From CAVZLD01 sp964522605 (GTDB lineage: Bacteria; Planctomycetota; Planctomycetia; Pirellulales; Pirellulaceae), in NCBI GenBank assembly GCA_964522605.1, contig CAZFWV010000202.1:1-12663 (forward strand): a stretch of DNA of 12,663 nt, read 5' to 3'. Position numbers and translations under genes: made by a program. Positions 5,775-12,663 of the stretch are shown in pieces. Position 1 is the first letter of the stretch. The number at the start of each line of letters is the position of its first letter. The notes beneath the pieces were generated by a model. The model ran no database searches and had not been told where the DNA came from. It was given only the letters and a program-made list of their open reading frames with translations.

Positions 5775-7799
5775 ATGGCATCTGAAAACAACAACGATCG
5801 AGAAGCCTCAGCCCCGCTCACCGAACAGGCTGACCTTCCGGCCAGCGAAACGCCTTCGCGCCCTCCATCGGATGCCTCCCGACCGCTGCCCTCGCTGCTT
5901 TCCATGCGGCAGAACTGCACGTCGCTATTTGTTCGACAAGCCTTGCTCGTTTTCGTAACCGTCGCCGGAACCGTCCTGATCCTCTCGACGGTTGGCTATA
6001 AGCTGGGTCGTCGGACGATTCGAGAACAAATCGGGCAGCGACTCTTGGTCACCTGTGCAGATCGCGCCACGATGCTGGAGATGTTCGTGGATCAACAGCG
6101 GCTCAGTGCCCGCCTTGTGGCCACGCGCACGCGTCTGCGAGAACTGCTCGACGAATATCGTTTGGGACAAGCAACCGAAGGATTTGAAGCTCGTTGTCGA
6201 GAGATCCTGGTCGATGCGAAAGCCAGTTCGGAATCGTTTCGCGAGATCTGGATCGCAGATCCGCAGGGGACGGTCATTGCGGCAGACAACCCCGCTCGAT
6301 TGAAGGAGAACTGGGCCGACGACGCGGACTTTCGTGTCGGGTTGAAGAATGCGTATCTCGGAGAACCGCGGGAGGACGGCTATGTGGCATTCTTGACCGG
6401 TCCCATCCGAAACAAACAAGAGGTGCTGCTTGGCGTGCTGATGATTCGCGTTGATCTCCACAAGTTGAAGACCCGGCTGTCGGATCCGACGGAGCTGCCA
6501 AGCGAGTTGGAAGAAGACGAAGAAATCCTGGTCGGCCGTCCGGTCGATGGCCGGTTCCGCCTGTTGTTTGCTTCCTCCGGCGGACGGCGCGAGATCCCCA
6601 TCGACGAAGCCCCGGCTCTTGAAAAGGCCACAAACCAGGAGAAAGGGTATGAGGTCGATCAGTTTCTAGGCGAAGAGGTCCTGGTCGCCTACTACCCGAT
6701 TCAATATCAGAATGACAAGCCCTGGGGGATGATCGCCAAGATCCCTGCGCGAGACGCCTTCGCGCCGATGACGGATTTCCAGAAGGTCCTCTTGCTCACC
6801 GGTTGCCTGCTCTTGCTGCCGGCCTTGGCGGCTGCCTATGCTCTGGCGAACTACTGTGCCCGTCCAATCATGCATTTGGCCGACTCCGCCGCGAAGTTGG
6901 CCCAGGGCGACTTCGGCGTGCGAGTCCCCGTCGAATCGAACGATGAAATCGGTCGCCTGAGTACAGCCTTCAATGATATGGCCGTCCGCCTGCAGGGCTT
7001 CTACGACACGCTGGAACGGAAGGTCCAGGAACGAACAGCGGAATTATCGCACGCGAACGAGGAATTGAAGCGTTCGAATCGGGACCTGCAGCAGTTCGCC
7101 TACGTCGCTTCGCACGACCTCCAGGAACCACTCCGCGCCATCAGTGGTTTTACGGAATTGCTGCAAGACGAATACGGACCGCAGCTGGACGCCCGGGCCC
7201 GAGAGTACATGGAATTCACGACCAACGGCGCCCACCGCATGAAGCTGCTGATCGACAATCTCCTCGAATACGCGCGCGTCGAAAGCCAGGGGCGACCGTT
7301 CGAACACCTCGACAGTCAAAAGATCCTTCAGCAGGCAGTCGACAATCTCAGCGGAAAAATCAAGGAGAATGACGCGACGGTCACGGCTGACGGACTGGGA
7401 CCGGTGATTGCCGACGGCACCCAATTGACGCAAGTGTTCCAGAATCTGATCGGCAACGCGATCAAGTTCCGCGGTTCCGATCCGCCAGAGATCCGGGTCG
7501 GTGCAGAGTACCGCGAGGGCGAGGTCCAGTTTTCGGTCTGCGACAACGGGATCGGGATCGATCCACGCCACCACGAACGTGTCTTCACCGTGTTTCAACG
7601 CCTGCATTCGCAGGATCAGTATCCCGGAACCGGAATCGGCCTGGCAATCTGTTATCGAATCGTCCAACGACACGGCGGACGGATCTGGGTCGAATCGGAT
7701 GGCGGGCCGGGCTGTTGTTTCCGCTTTACCCTGCCCCAACCGCCCCGCGCCGAAGCGGTGCCGGATGACCTCCTGCGGAAGGAGGAAGACTCGAGCTGA
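5775..7799 (+). CDS. Membrane sensor histidine kinase, dCache-HAMP-HisKA-HATPase (674 aa)
   Basis: Inner-membrane sensor kinase. A Pro/Ser/Ala-rich N-terminal tail (1-50) leads to TM1 (about 56-76), a periplasmic sensor (about 77-336), TM2 (about 337-359), HAMP (about 360-413) and a coiled-coil linker ('ERKVQERTAELSHANEELKR', 414-433). The H-box 'ASHDLQEPLRAISGF' (445-459) carries H447 and is of the phytochrome-like (Cph1) type. The ATPase domain shows the N-box 'QVFQNLIGNAIKF' (553-565), 'DNGIGI' (590-595) and 'GTGIGL' (618-623). In the sensor, 'IWIADPQGTVIAADN' (158-172) and 'EEVLVAYYPI' (300-309) fit the two halves of a double Cache fold, which in other proteins binds small organic ligands. 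No good Shine-Dalgarno precedes the ATG, and M44 is a possible alternative start. The likely partner is the receiver-PP2C protein encoded just downstream. The ligand is unknown. Confidence 0.93.
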   Translation: MASENNNDREASAPLTEQADLPASETPSRPPSDASRPLPSLLSMRQNCTSLFVRQALLVFVTVAGTVLILSTVGYKLGRRTIREQIGQRLLVTCADRATMLEMFVDQQRLSARLVATRTRLRELLDEYRLGQATEGFEARCREILVDAKASSESFREIWIADPQGTVIAADNPARLKENWADDADFRVGLKNAYLGEPREDGYVAFLTGPIRNKQEVLLGVLMIRVDLHKLKTRLSDPTELPSELEEDEEILVGRPVDGRFRLLFASSGGRREIPIDEAPALEKATNQEKGYEVDQFLGEEVLVAYYPIQYQNDKPWGMIAKIPARDAFAPMTDFQKVLLLTGCLLLLPALAAAYALANYCARPIMHLADSAAKLAQGDFGVRVPVESNDEIGRLSTAFNDMAVRLQGFYDTLERKVQERTAELSHANEELKRSNRDLQQFAYVASHDLQEPLRAISGFTELLQDEYGPQLDARAREYMEFTTNGAHRMKLLIDNLLEYARVESQGRPFEHLDSQKILQQAVDNLSGKIKENDATVTADGLGPVIADGTQLTQVFQNLIGNAIKFRGSDPPEIRVGAEYREGEVQFSVCDNGIGIDPRHHERVFTVFQRLHSQDQYPGTGIGLAICYRIVQRHGGRIWVESDGGPGCCFRFTLPQPPRAEAVPDDLLRKEEDSS

Positions 7800-7881
7800 A
7801 CTTTGACGTTGACAAACCCTCGTGGCCGACGTCTCATGGCCCCGGAAGGAAACCCAGAACCTCCTGATCAGAAGCAAAGCC

Positions 7882-9042
7882 ATGCCCGGTGGTGAAGATC
7901 GAGCGATCCCGACACGCATTTTGCTGATCGAAGACAGCAACACCGACGCACTCCTGATTCAGTCGCATTTGAAGAAGGCGGATGCGGCCTTTCAGGTGCG
8001 CCGCGAAGACCGACTTGAATCCGGTCTCACCACGCTCGATCGGGGCGACGTCGACGTGATCCTGCTCGATCTGAATCTGCCGGACAGTGCCGGTCTGGAT
8101 ACGTTTCGTGCCGTACACCGGCATACCATGCACCTGCCCATCGTGATCCTCAGCGGGCAGGAGGACGTTCAACTGGCCGTCCAGGCCGTTTCGCTGGGTG
8201 CCCAGGACTATCTCCCCAAAGGTGAGGCCAATCGCAGCTCGTTGATGCGGTCCATTCGCTATGCGATCGAGCGTTCGCGGCGCCAACGTGCGGAACAGGA
8301 ACTGACGGCCGCGGGCGAAATTCAACGGCGTCTGTTCCCCCAGAATCCGCCCACGGTTTCCGGCTTCGATATTCATGGCCGTTGCGAGCCGGCCAATCTG
8401 GCAGGCGGAGATTACTTCGATTACTTCCCCATGGGCGAGCACGGTTTGGGCGTCGTCGTGGCGGACGTATCGGGTCACGGAATCGGACCGGCCTTGATCA
8501 TGTCGGAAACGCGGGCCGTGCTGCGAACTCTGGCGACAACCTACGAAGATGTCGGCGATATCCTGACCCGCGCCAATCAGGTTCTGGCCGATGACCTGCA
8601 TCACAATGTCTTCGTCGCTCTGCTGCTGATCTATCTGCAGCCCGAGAAGCAGACCATCCACTTCGCCAGTGCCGGACTGCCCGGGGTCTTACTCGATCCG
8701 CAGGGGCAGATTCGCGAGCGGATTGCTTCGCCGGATCCGCCACTCGGGATCGTCGATCATCGCAACTTCGCCACGCTCGGGGAAGTCGCTCTGCACGCCG
8801 ATGATACTCTGCTGTTGTACACCGACGGAATCGTCGAAATGTTCAACGAACAGGAGGAACAGTTTGGCGAACACCGCCTGATCGCGACCGTCGCCGACCT
8901 GGCGCAGGAATCCAGTCGGAAGACGATCGACGAAATCTTCCACCGCGTTCACGACTTCGCCAGTGAAGCAGCCTACCAGGATGATATGACCGCCGTGATC
9001 GTCAAGGTTCGCAACGCGATGCGGCAGGACCGCGAGCTGTAG
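7882..9042 (+). CDS. Response regulator with PP2C (RsbU/SpoIIE-type) phosphatase output (386 aa)
   Basis: A receiver domain (about residues 9-130) is joined by a short helical linker to a PPM/PP2C phosphatase domain (about 140-380). The receiver has E17-D18 ('LLIEDS'), phosphoacceptor D63 ('ILLDLNLPD'), S91 ('VILSGQ') and K113 ('YLPKGE'), all the residues needed for phosphotransfer. The phosphatase has the metal-binding Asp residues in 'AGGDYFDY' (D177), 'ADVSGHGIGPAL' (D195), 'YTDGIVE' (D315) and 'DDMTAVIV' (D367-D368). Its probable role is to dephosphorylate a STAS antagonist when the receiver is phosphorylated by the upstream kinase. Numbering is from the ATG at 7882, just before the receiver. 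A GTG at 7822 in the same frame would add 20 residues without family likeness; neither has a strong ribosome site. The gene begins 82 bp after the kinase. Confidence 0.9.
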   Translation: MPGGEDRAIPTRILLIEDSNTDALLIQSHLKKADAAFQVRREDRLESGLTTLDRGDVDVILLDLNLPDSAGLDTFRAVHRHTMHLPIVILSGQEDVQLAVQAVSLGAQDYLPKGEANRSSLMRSIRYAIERSRRQRAEQELTAAGEIQRRLFPQNPPTVSGFDIHGRCEPANLAGGDYFDYFPMGEHGLGVVVADVSGHGIGPALIMSETRAVLRTLATTYEDVGDILTRANQVLADDLHHNVFVALLLIYLQPEKQTIHFASAGLPGVLLDPQGQIRERIASPDPPLGIVDHRNFATLGEVALHADDTLLLYTDGIVEMFNEQEEQFGEHRLIATVADLAQESSRKTIDEIFHRVHDFASEAAYQDDMTAVIVKVRNAMRQDREL

Positions 9043-9043
9043 T

Positions 9044-9082
9044 AGGCTGGAGGCTGGAGGCTGCAGCCTGTCGATTCGACAG
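9044..9082. repeat. Three heptamer repeats plus a short hairpin in the gap before the FG-GAP gene
   Basis: AGGCTGG occurs at 9044-9050 and 9051-9057, and AGGCTGC at 9058-9064, as three tandem 7-bp units starting just after the phosphatase stop. A perfect 7-bp stem with a one-base centre (CTGTCGA T TCGACAG, 9068-9082) follows. No T-tract follows. It may be a small dispersed intergenic repeat; I see no promoter that I would call in the 95-bp gap. Confidence 0.55.
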
Positions 9083-9137
9083 CAAGTTCTGCACGCGGCG
9101 GTTCGCGAACAAAAGCCCCGTAAGGCAACGATCTCCC

Positions 9138-10346
9138 ATGGAACGCCGATTGACCTGCGCGATCGTGACCTGCTGTGTCGCTCTACTTTCGCCCCATCGG
9201 CTACTCGTTGCCGCGCAACCAACCTCGCCTTGGCCCCGCCATGTGATCGATCGCTCGTCGCGTGGTGCCGACGGGGTCCGCCTGGCCGACGTGAATGGCG
9301 ATGGCCGGCTGGATCTGGCAACCGGATGGGAAGAAGGCGGCAAGGTTCGCGTCTACTTGCATCCCGGCCCATCCACTGTGCGGCAAACGTGGCCCTCCGT
9401 CACCGTCGGTCAGGTGGGCTCGCCGGAGGATGCTCTGCTGGTCGATCTCGATCAAAATGGCCGACTCGACGTCCTCAGCTGCTGCGAGGGTTCGACGCGC
9501 GCGATCTTCGTTCATTGGTCCCCCGAGCGGATCGAGGATCTGCTGCATCCCGAGCGATGGAACACCCAGCGACTGCCGAACCTGCCATCGTCTCAAATGT
9601 GGATGTATGCATGCGCTTTGCCGATCCAGAATCCCCCGGGCGTCGATCTCGTGGTCGGATCCAAAGGCGACGAAGCCGGCATCTGGCGATTGAAACCCGG
9701 TTCGCCGGCGCGCCAGCTGGATCAGTGGACATCCCAGTTACTCCGGCCTGCCGGCTGGACGATGTCGTTGATCACGGCAGATCTCGATCAAGATCAGGAC
9801 CTGGACCTGCTGCTGAGCGACCGCAAGGGTCCGCGCAGGGGCGTGTTCTGGCTGGAAAATCCGGGACTTGCGGAGCACGATCAATCGGAAAGCTGGCAGG
9901 AACACCTGATCGGTGCAGCGGACCATGAGGTCATGTTTCTGACGCTCGGCGATTTCGACGCAGATCACCGCCAGGACATCGTCGTGATGACCCTGGAAGG
10001 CCAGGCAATCTGTTTTCGTCGCAGCGAAAGCGACGAGCCTTCCTGGCAATCCGAGACGATTGCGTTGCCCTTGGGGCACCGGCGCGGCAAGGGAGTCGCG
10101 ATCGGCGATGTGGACCGCGACGGACACACGGACCTGGTCATTACCACCGAGGACGGCTGCGTGGCCTGGCGCCGCTCCGATCCGCTTCCCACATCTCCCG
10201 CGGCCGAATGGTTCGACATCGGCGGCTCCGTCGGTTACAAATTTGACCGAGTGGAATTGCTGGATCTGGACGAGGACGGTGATCTGGACGTGCTGACCTG
10301 CGAAGAGCGTGACAACCTGGGTGTTGTCTGGTACGAAAACCGGTAG
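9138..10346 (+). CDS. Secreted FG-GAP/VCBS repeat protein (402 aa)
   Basis: Exported protein probably folding as a calcium-bound beta-propeller. A signal peptide is likely at 1-26: Arg at 3-4, a hydrophobic stretch 'AIVTCCVALL' (8-17), and a cut near 'LVAA'. Six DxDxDGxxD-type loops recur through the chain: D51-D59 ('DVNGDGRLD'), D103-D111 ('DLDQNGRLD'), D215-D223 ('DLDQDQDLD'), D272-D280 ('DFDADHRQD', degenerate), D324-D332 ('DVDRDGHTD') and D376-D384 ('DLDEDGDLD'). There is no membrane anchor, enzymatic motif or long C-terminal domain, so it may act in binding or surface adhesion, as is assumed for many proteins of this type; the function is unknown. The ATG lacks a close Shine-Dalgarno. 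Its link to the signalling genes upstream is unclear; only co-orientation and a 95-bp gap connect them. Confidence 0.88.
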   Translation: MERRLTCAIVTCCVALLSPHRLLVAAQPTSPWPRHVIDRSSRGADGVRLADVNGDGRLDLATGWEEGGKVRVYLHPGPSTVRQTWPSVTVGQVGSPEDALLVDLDQNGRLDVLSCCEGSTRAIFVHWSPERIEDLLHPERWNTQRLPNLPSSQMWMYACALPIQNPPGVDLVVGSKGDEAGIWRLKPGSPARQLDQWTSQLLRPAGWTMSLITADLDQDQDLDLLLSDRKGPRRGVFWLENPGLAEHDQSESWQEHLIGAADHEVMFLTLGDFDADHRQDIVVMTLEGQAICFRRSESDEPSWQSETIALPLGHRRGKGVAIGDVDRDGHTDLVITTEDGCVAWRRSDPLPTSPAAEWFDIGGSVGYKFDRVELLDLDEDGDLDVLTCEERDNLGVVWYENR

Positions 10347-10399
10347 CTTTGCCGATAGAGGTCGTGCAACTTTTGCGTGGTGGTTTTTCCGTAGTCTCC

Positions 10400-10478
10400 G
10401 AACAGGATTCGTTGCGGTCAACCCAACTATCCCTTCGCGATCACTTTGCTCGTCTGCCGAACTGTACGAATCCTGTTC
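10400..10478. repeat. 13-bp perfect inverted repeat upstream of the DUF3500 gene
   Basis: The left arm 10400-10412 and right arm 10466-10478 are exact reverse complements over 13 bp, enclosing 53 nt. With one bulged T (10479) the stem extends by CTCC (10396-10399) / GGAG (10480-10483). Each arm also holds a GAA-N5-TTC element (GAACAGGATTC and GAATCCTGTTC), so the pair may be two protein-binding sites instead of an RNA stem. It lies in the 209-bp gap after the FG-GAP gene, ending 77 bp before the next ATG. No T-tract follows. Confidence 0.7.
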
Positions 10479-10555
10479 TGGAGTCCGTGTTCCAGTCGTA
10501 ACTGCGGTTTCTTTTCACGACCAATCTTGTGTTCCATTAACAAAGAGGATTTTTG

Positions 10556-11596
10556 ATGCACCGATCAATCCTGCTGCGCACTGCGGCCCCCCTGTTTCTC
10601 ATTTGCCTTGGACTCACCGGCCCGCGTTCGCTCCACGCCCATACGCCTGCGGAAGCGATGGCAGAAGCAGCGGGCCGGTTTCTCGCATCGCTCGATCCGC
10701 CGCAACGCGAACAAGCGCAGTTCCAGTTCGGCGATGCCGAGCGACAGAACTGGAATTTCGTCCCGATGGAACGTGCCGGTCTTTCGCTGAAAGAGATGCA
10801 ACCGCATCAGCAACAGTATGCGTTTGCCTTGCTGCAAAGCGCCCTCAGTCATCAGGGAATGAACAAGGCGCTGAATATCATGGCCCTCGAGCAGATCCTG
10901 CGCGACCTGGAGAATGACAATCCGGGCCGTGATCCGAGTCGATATTTCTTTCTGATTTTCGGCAAGCCGTCCGCCCAGTCGACGTGGGGATGGCGGGTGG
11001 AAGGGCATCATCTGTCCGTCAGCTTGACTCTGGTGAACGGACATCAGATCGTTGCCACACCTTCGTTCTACGGTGCCAACCCGGCCCACGTGAAACAAGG
11101 ACCGCACGAGGGTCTACGGGTCTTGGCGGATGAAGAAGATTTGGCCCGCAAGCTTGTCCAGGAGTTCTCGGACGAGCAACGCAAAATCGCAATCATCGAA
11201 ACGACGGCACCGAAGGACATCATCAATGGCCCGGGACGGACGGCTTCGCGACTGGAGCCGCTGGGCTTGGCTGCCAGCCAAATGACGAACGCCCAGCGAC
11301 GGATGCTGATGCAATTGGTTCGCACGTATGTGTTCAATCTGCGCCCCGAATTGGCTCGCGAGGACCTGAGGAAAATCCGCGAGTCCGGCGTGCAGAATCT
11401 AAACTTCGCCTGGGCGGGAAGTACCGAGGTCGGCCAGGGACACTACTATCGCGTCCAGGGGCCTTCGTTCATCTTGGAATACGATAACACCCAGAACGAC
11501 GCCAATCACATTCACTGCGTCTGGCGCGATTTCGAAAATGATTTTGGCGAGGACTTGCTGCAGAAACACTACGCGGAGGATCCGCATGGGGAGTGA
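10556..11596 (+). CDS. Secreted DUF3500-family protein of unknown function (346 aa)
   Basis: The whole mature chain matches what I know of the DUF3500 family, which has no established biochemical role. A signal peptide is likely at 1-28: R3 and R8, a hydrophobic 'AAPLFLICLGL' (10-20), and 'LHA' before the cut. Family blocks are 'WGWRVEGHH' (144-152), 'TPSFYGANPA' (168-177), 'FAWAG' (284-288), 'HYYRVQGPSFILEYDN' (296-311) and 'ANHIHCVWRD' (316-325). The clustered conserved His, Asp and Glu residues near the C-terminus (H296, E308, D310, H318, H320) could form a metal or catalytic site; that is inference. The start is ATG 10556, set by AGAGGA at 10544-10549; a TTG directly before it is unlikely. 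The gene's end overlaps the aldolase gene by 11 bp, so the two are probably made together although one product is exported and the other is not. Confidence 0.9.
   Translation: MHRSILLRTAAPLFLICLGLTGPRSLHAHTPAEAMAEAAGRFLASLDPPQREQAQFQFGDAERQNWNFVPMERAGLSLKEMQPHQQQYAFALLQSALSHQGMNKALNIMALEQILRDLENDNPGRDPSRYFFLIFGKPSAQSTWGWRVEGHHLSVSLTLVNGHQIVATPSFYGANPAHVKQGPHEGLRVLADEEDLARKLVQEFSDEQRKIAIIETTAPKDIINGPGRTASRLEPLGLAASQMTNAQRRMLMQLVRTYVFNLRPELAREDLRKIRESGVQNLNFAWAGSTEVGQGHYYRVQGPSFILEYDNTQNDANHIHCVWRDFENDFGEDLLQKHYAEDPHGE
11575..11580 (+). promoter_or_regulatory. Shine-Dalgarno GGAGGA that sets the aldolase start at ATG 11586
   Basis: GGAGGA in the last codons of the DUF3500 gene lies 5 nt upstream of an ATG at 11586. 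It fixes that ATG as the start, although the frame is open back to 11538. The start precedes the DUF3500 stop (11594-11596), which indicates translational coupling. Confidence 0.8.
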
Positions 11597-12650
11597 TCGA
11601 ACTGTCACCGCCGAAACACGAGAGATGCTGATCCAGGAGTGGTTCCCCGAGGGAATTCCACGCCTGTGGTGTCCCCCGCTGACGCACTATACCGCTTCAG
11701 GTGCTCTGGATCGGCGCCGAATCGAGGCGCACCTGCGAACACTCGCCCCAGACGCTCCAGGCTGGTTGGTCCCCGGATCCACCGGCGATGGCTGGGAGTT
11801 GTCTCGAGAGGAAATCCGTGCGCTGCTGGATTTGGTCTTTTCCGTCGCACAGGAGCACGGCACACACGTCTTGATCGGAGCACTCCGCAAGGACCATCGT
11901 GAGGCCGGCGAAGAGATCGATGACCTCATGAACTGGATGTTGCACCGCGCGGCTACGACCGACCCCGTCTCCGCGCTTCGTCAACATCGGGTCTGCGGGT
12001 TTGCTGTCTGCCCGCCCGCCGGAAAACATCGGACACAAAGCGAGATTCGCCAAGCTCTGGCGGCGATCCTGCAGCGCAACGTGCCGTTAGCACTCTACCA
12101 GTTGCCCCAGGTGACGGAAAATGAGATGACTCCGTCGACCGTCGCCGACCTGGCCGGACAGTTCGCTCATTTCTACCTGTTCAAGGACACGAGTGGCGCA
12201 GATCGGGTGGCGACGGCGGGAGTCGATTTGGCTAACGTGTTCCTCGTTCGAGGCGCCGAGGGTGACTATCTGCGGTGGTACAAGAGTGGAGGCGGCCCCT
12301 ATGATGGTTTTCTGCTCAGCAGCGCAAACGTGTTCGCTCGACAACTAAGGCAATTGATTGCGGACGCGGACGCGGGCGAATCCAGGCGGGCCGAGGAGAT
12401 CATCGGACCGGTCCAAGAGGTCGTGCAACGGGTCTTCCAGTGGGCAGAGACAATCCCCGAGGGAAATGTCTTCACCAACGCGAACAAGGCGATCGATCAC
12501 TTTCTCGCCCATGGTCCCGTCGCAGCGGATATGCCGCCGCCCCGACTGCACGCGGGACCGTGTCTGGATCCCGAGATCCTCGAGCGGACAGGAAAGCTGC
12601 TGCGCCAATACAACTTGATCCCCGAACAGGGCTACCTGGCGAATCCGTAG
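11586..12650 (+). CDS. DapA/N-acetylneuraminate lyase-superfamily aldolase (354 aa)
   Basis: A cytoplasmic TIM-barrel class I aldolase of the dihydrodipicolinate synthase / N-acetylneuraminate lyase superfamily; members form a Schiff base with a keto acid. The substrate-loop motif is 'GSTGD' (64-68, usually G-T/S-T-G-E), the catalytic Tyr is Y171 in 'LYQLPQVT' and the Schiff-base Lys is K200 in 'LFKDTSG'. By alignment with E. coli DapA, the Arg138 position is V176, which argues against lysine biosynthesis. At 354 aa it is longer than the usual 290-310, with extra sequence around 120-140 ('HRAATTDPVSALRQHR', 120-135) and a C-terminal extension. There is no signal peptide. It overlaps the DUF3500 gene by 11 bp. 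The last 13 bases of the window after its stop hold nothing I can call. The superfamily is firm; the reaction is unknown. Confidence 0.87.
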   Translation: MGSDRTVTAETREMLIQEWFPEGIPRLWCPPLTHYTASGALDRRRIEAHLRTLAPDAPGWLVPGSTGDGWELSREEIRALLDLVFSVAQEHGTHVLIGALRKDHREAGEEIDDLMNWMLHRAATTDPVSALRQHRVCGFAVCPPAGKHRTQSEIRQALAAILQRNVPLALYQLPQVTENEMTPSTVADLAGQFAHFYLFKDTSGADRVATAGVDLANVFLVRGAEGDYLRWYKSGGGPYDGFLLSSANVFARQLRQLIADADAGESRRAEEIIGPVQEVVQRVFQWAETIPEGNVFTNANKAIDHFLAHGPVAADMPPPRLHAGPCLDPEILERTGKLLRQYNLIPEQGYLANP

Positions 12651-12663
12651 CGGCGCATGGAAC

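Noticed and set aside
7044..7943. Minus-strand open frame of 299 codons opposite the histidine kinase
   Set aside because: Antisense to the HisKA/HATPase domains, which are unmistakable on the plus strand.
7834..8661. Minus-strand open frame of 275 codons opposite the receiver-PP2C gene
   Set aside because: Antisense reading of conserved receiver and phosphatase motifs, with no family of its own.
9044..9064. Start of a CRISPR array or larger tandem array
   Set aside because: Only three 7-bp units with no spacers; too short and simple for an array.
10309..10917. Plus-strand open frame of 202 codons bridging the FG-GAP and DUF3500 genes
   Set aside because: It overlaps both genes out of frame, with no domain, and runs through the inverted repeat region.
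11538..11585. Aldolase start at 11538
   Set aside because: It lacks a good ribosome site and adds 16 residues encoded by DUF3500 sequence; ATG 11586 with GGAGGA is better.

Overview
The window looks like chromosomal DNA of a GC-rich Gram-negative bacterium, most likely a member of the Planctomycetota. The grounds are inference from gene content: HslV with a short 'MKIRATTIL' leader, a STAS / receiver-PP2C partner-switching set, a secreted protein with FG-GAP (VCBS) calcium loops, a DUF3500 protein, and a long perfect inverted repeat of a type I associate with planctomycete intergenic DNA. No rRNA, tRNA, CRISPR array, insertion sequence or phage gene is visible. Codon use looks homogeneous, so nothing marks a recently acquired island.

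Layout. Positions 4-2951 hold two minus-strand genes: a P1B-type heavy-metal ATPase of the Zn/Cd/Pb class (771-2951, TTG start) and, downstream of it, an isochorismatase-fold hydrolase (4-585). The 185 bp between them carry a perfect 34-bp inverted repeat enclosed by two near-identical 25-bp direct repeats. A 317-bp divergent intergenic region (2952-3268) then separates them from a run of plus-strand genes: hslV and hslU (overlapping by 13 bp), a STAS-domain anti-sigma factor antagonist, a membrane histidine kinase with a dCache-like sensor, a receiver-PP2C phosphatase, a secreted FG-GAP protein, a secreted DUF3500 protein, and a DapA/NAL-superfamily aldolase overlapping the DUF3500 gene by 11 bp.

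How the genes fit together. HslVU forms an ATP-dependent cytoplasmic protease. The STAS protein, sensor kinase and receiver-PP2C phosphatase read as a signalling chain: an extracytoplasmic stimulus leads to kinase autophosphorylation, receiver phosphorylation, PP2C activation and dephosphorylation of a STAS antagonist, which would free a sigma factor or other target. The anti-sigma kinase (RsbW type) this needs is not in the window. The DUF3500 and aldolase genes are translationally coupled, which suggests a shared but unknown pathway. The aldolase keeps the Schiff-base Lys and catalytic Tyr but lacks the substrate-binding Arg of true DapA.

The points most worth a second look are the DUF3500-aldolase pair, the paired GAA-N5-TTC sites in a 13-bp inverted repeat upstream of it, the direct-repeat-flanked hairpin at 607-769, and the partner-switching set without its kinase. 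I do not see strong evidence for a wholly new system; the DUF3500-aldolase pair is the best candidate for undescribed biology.
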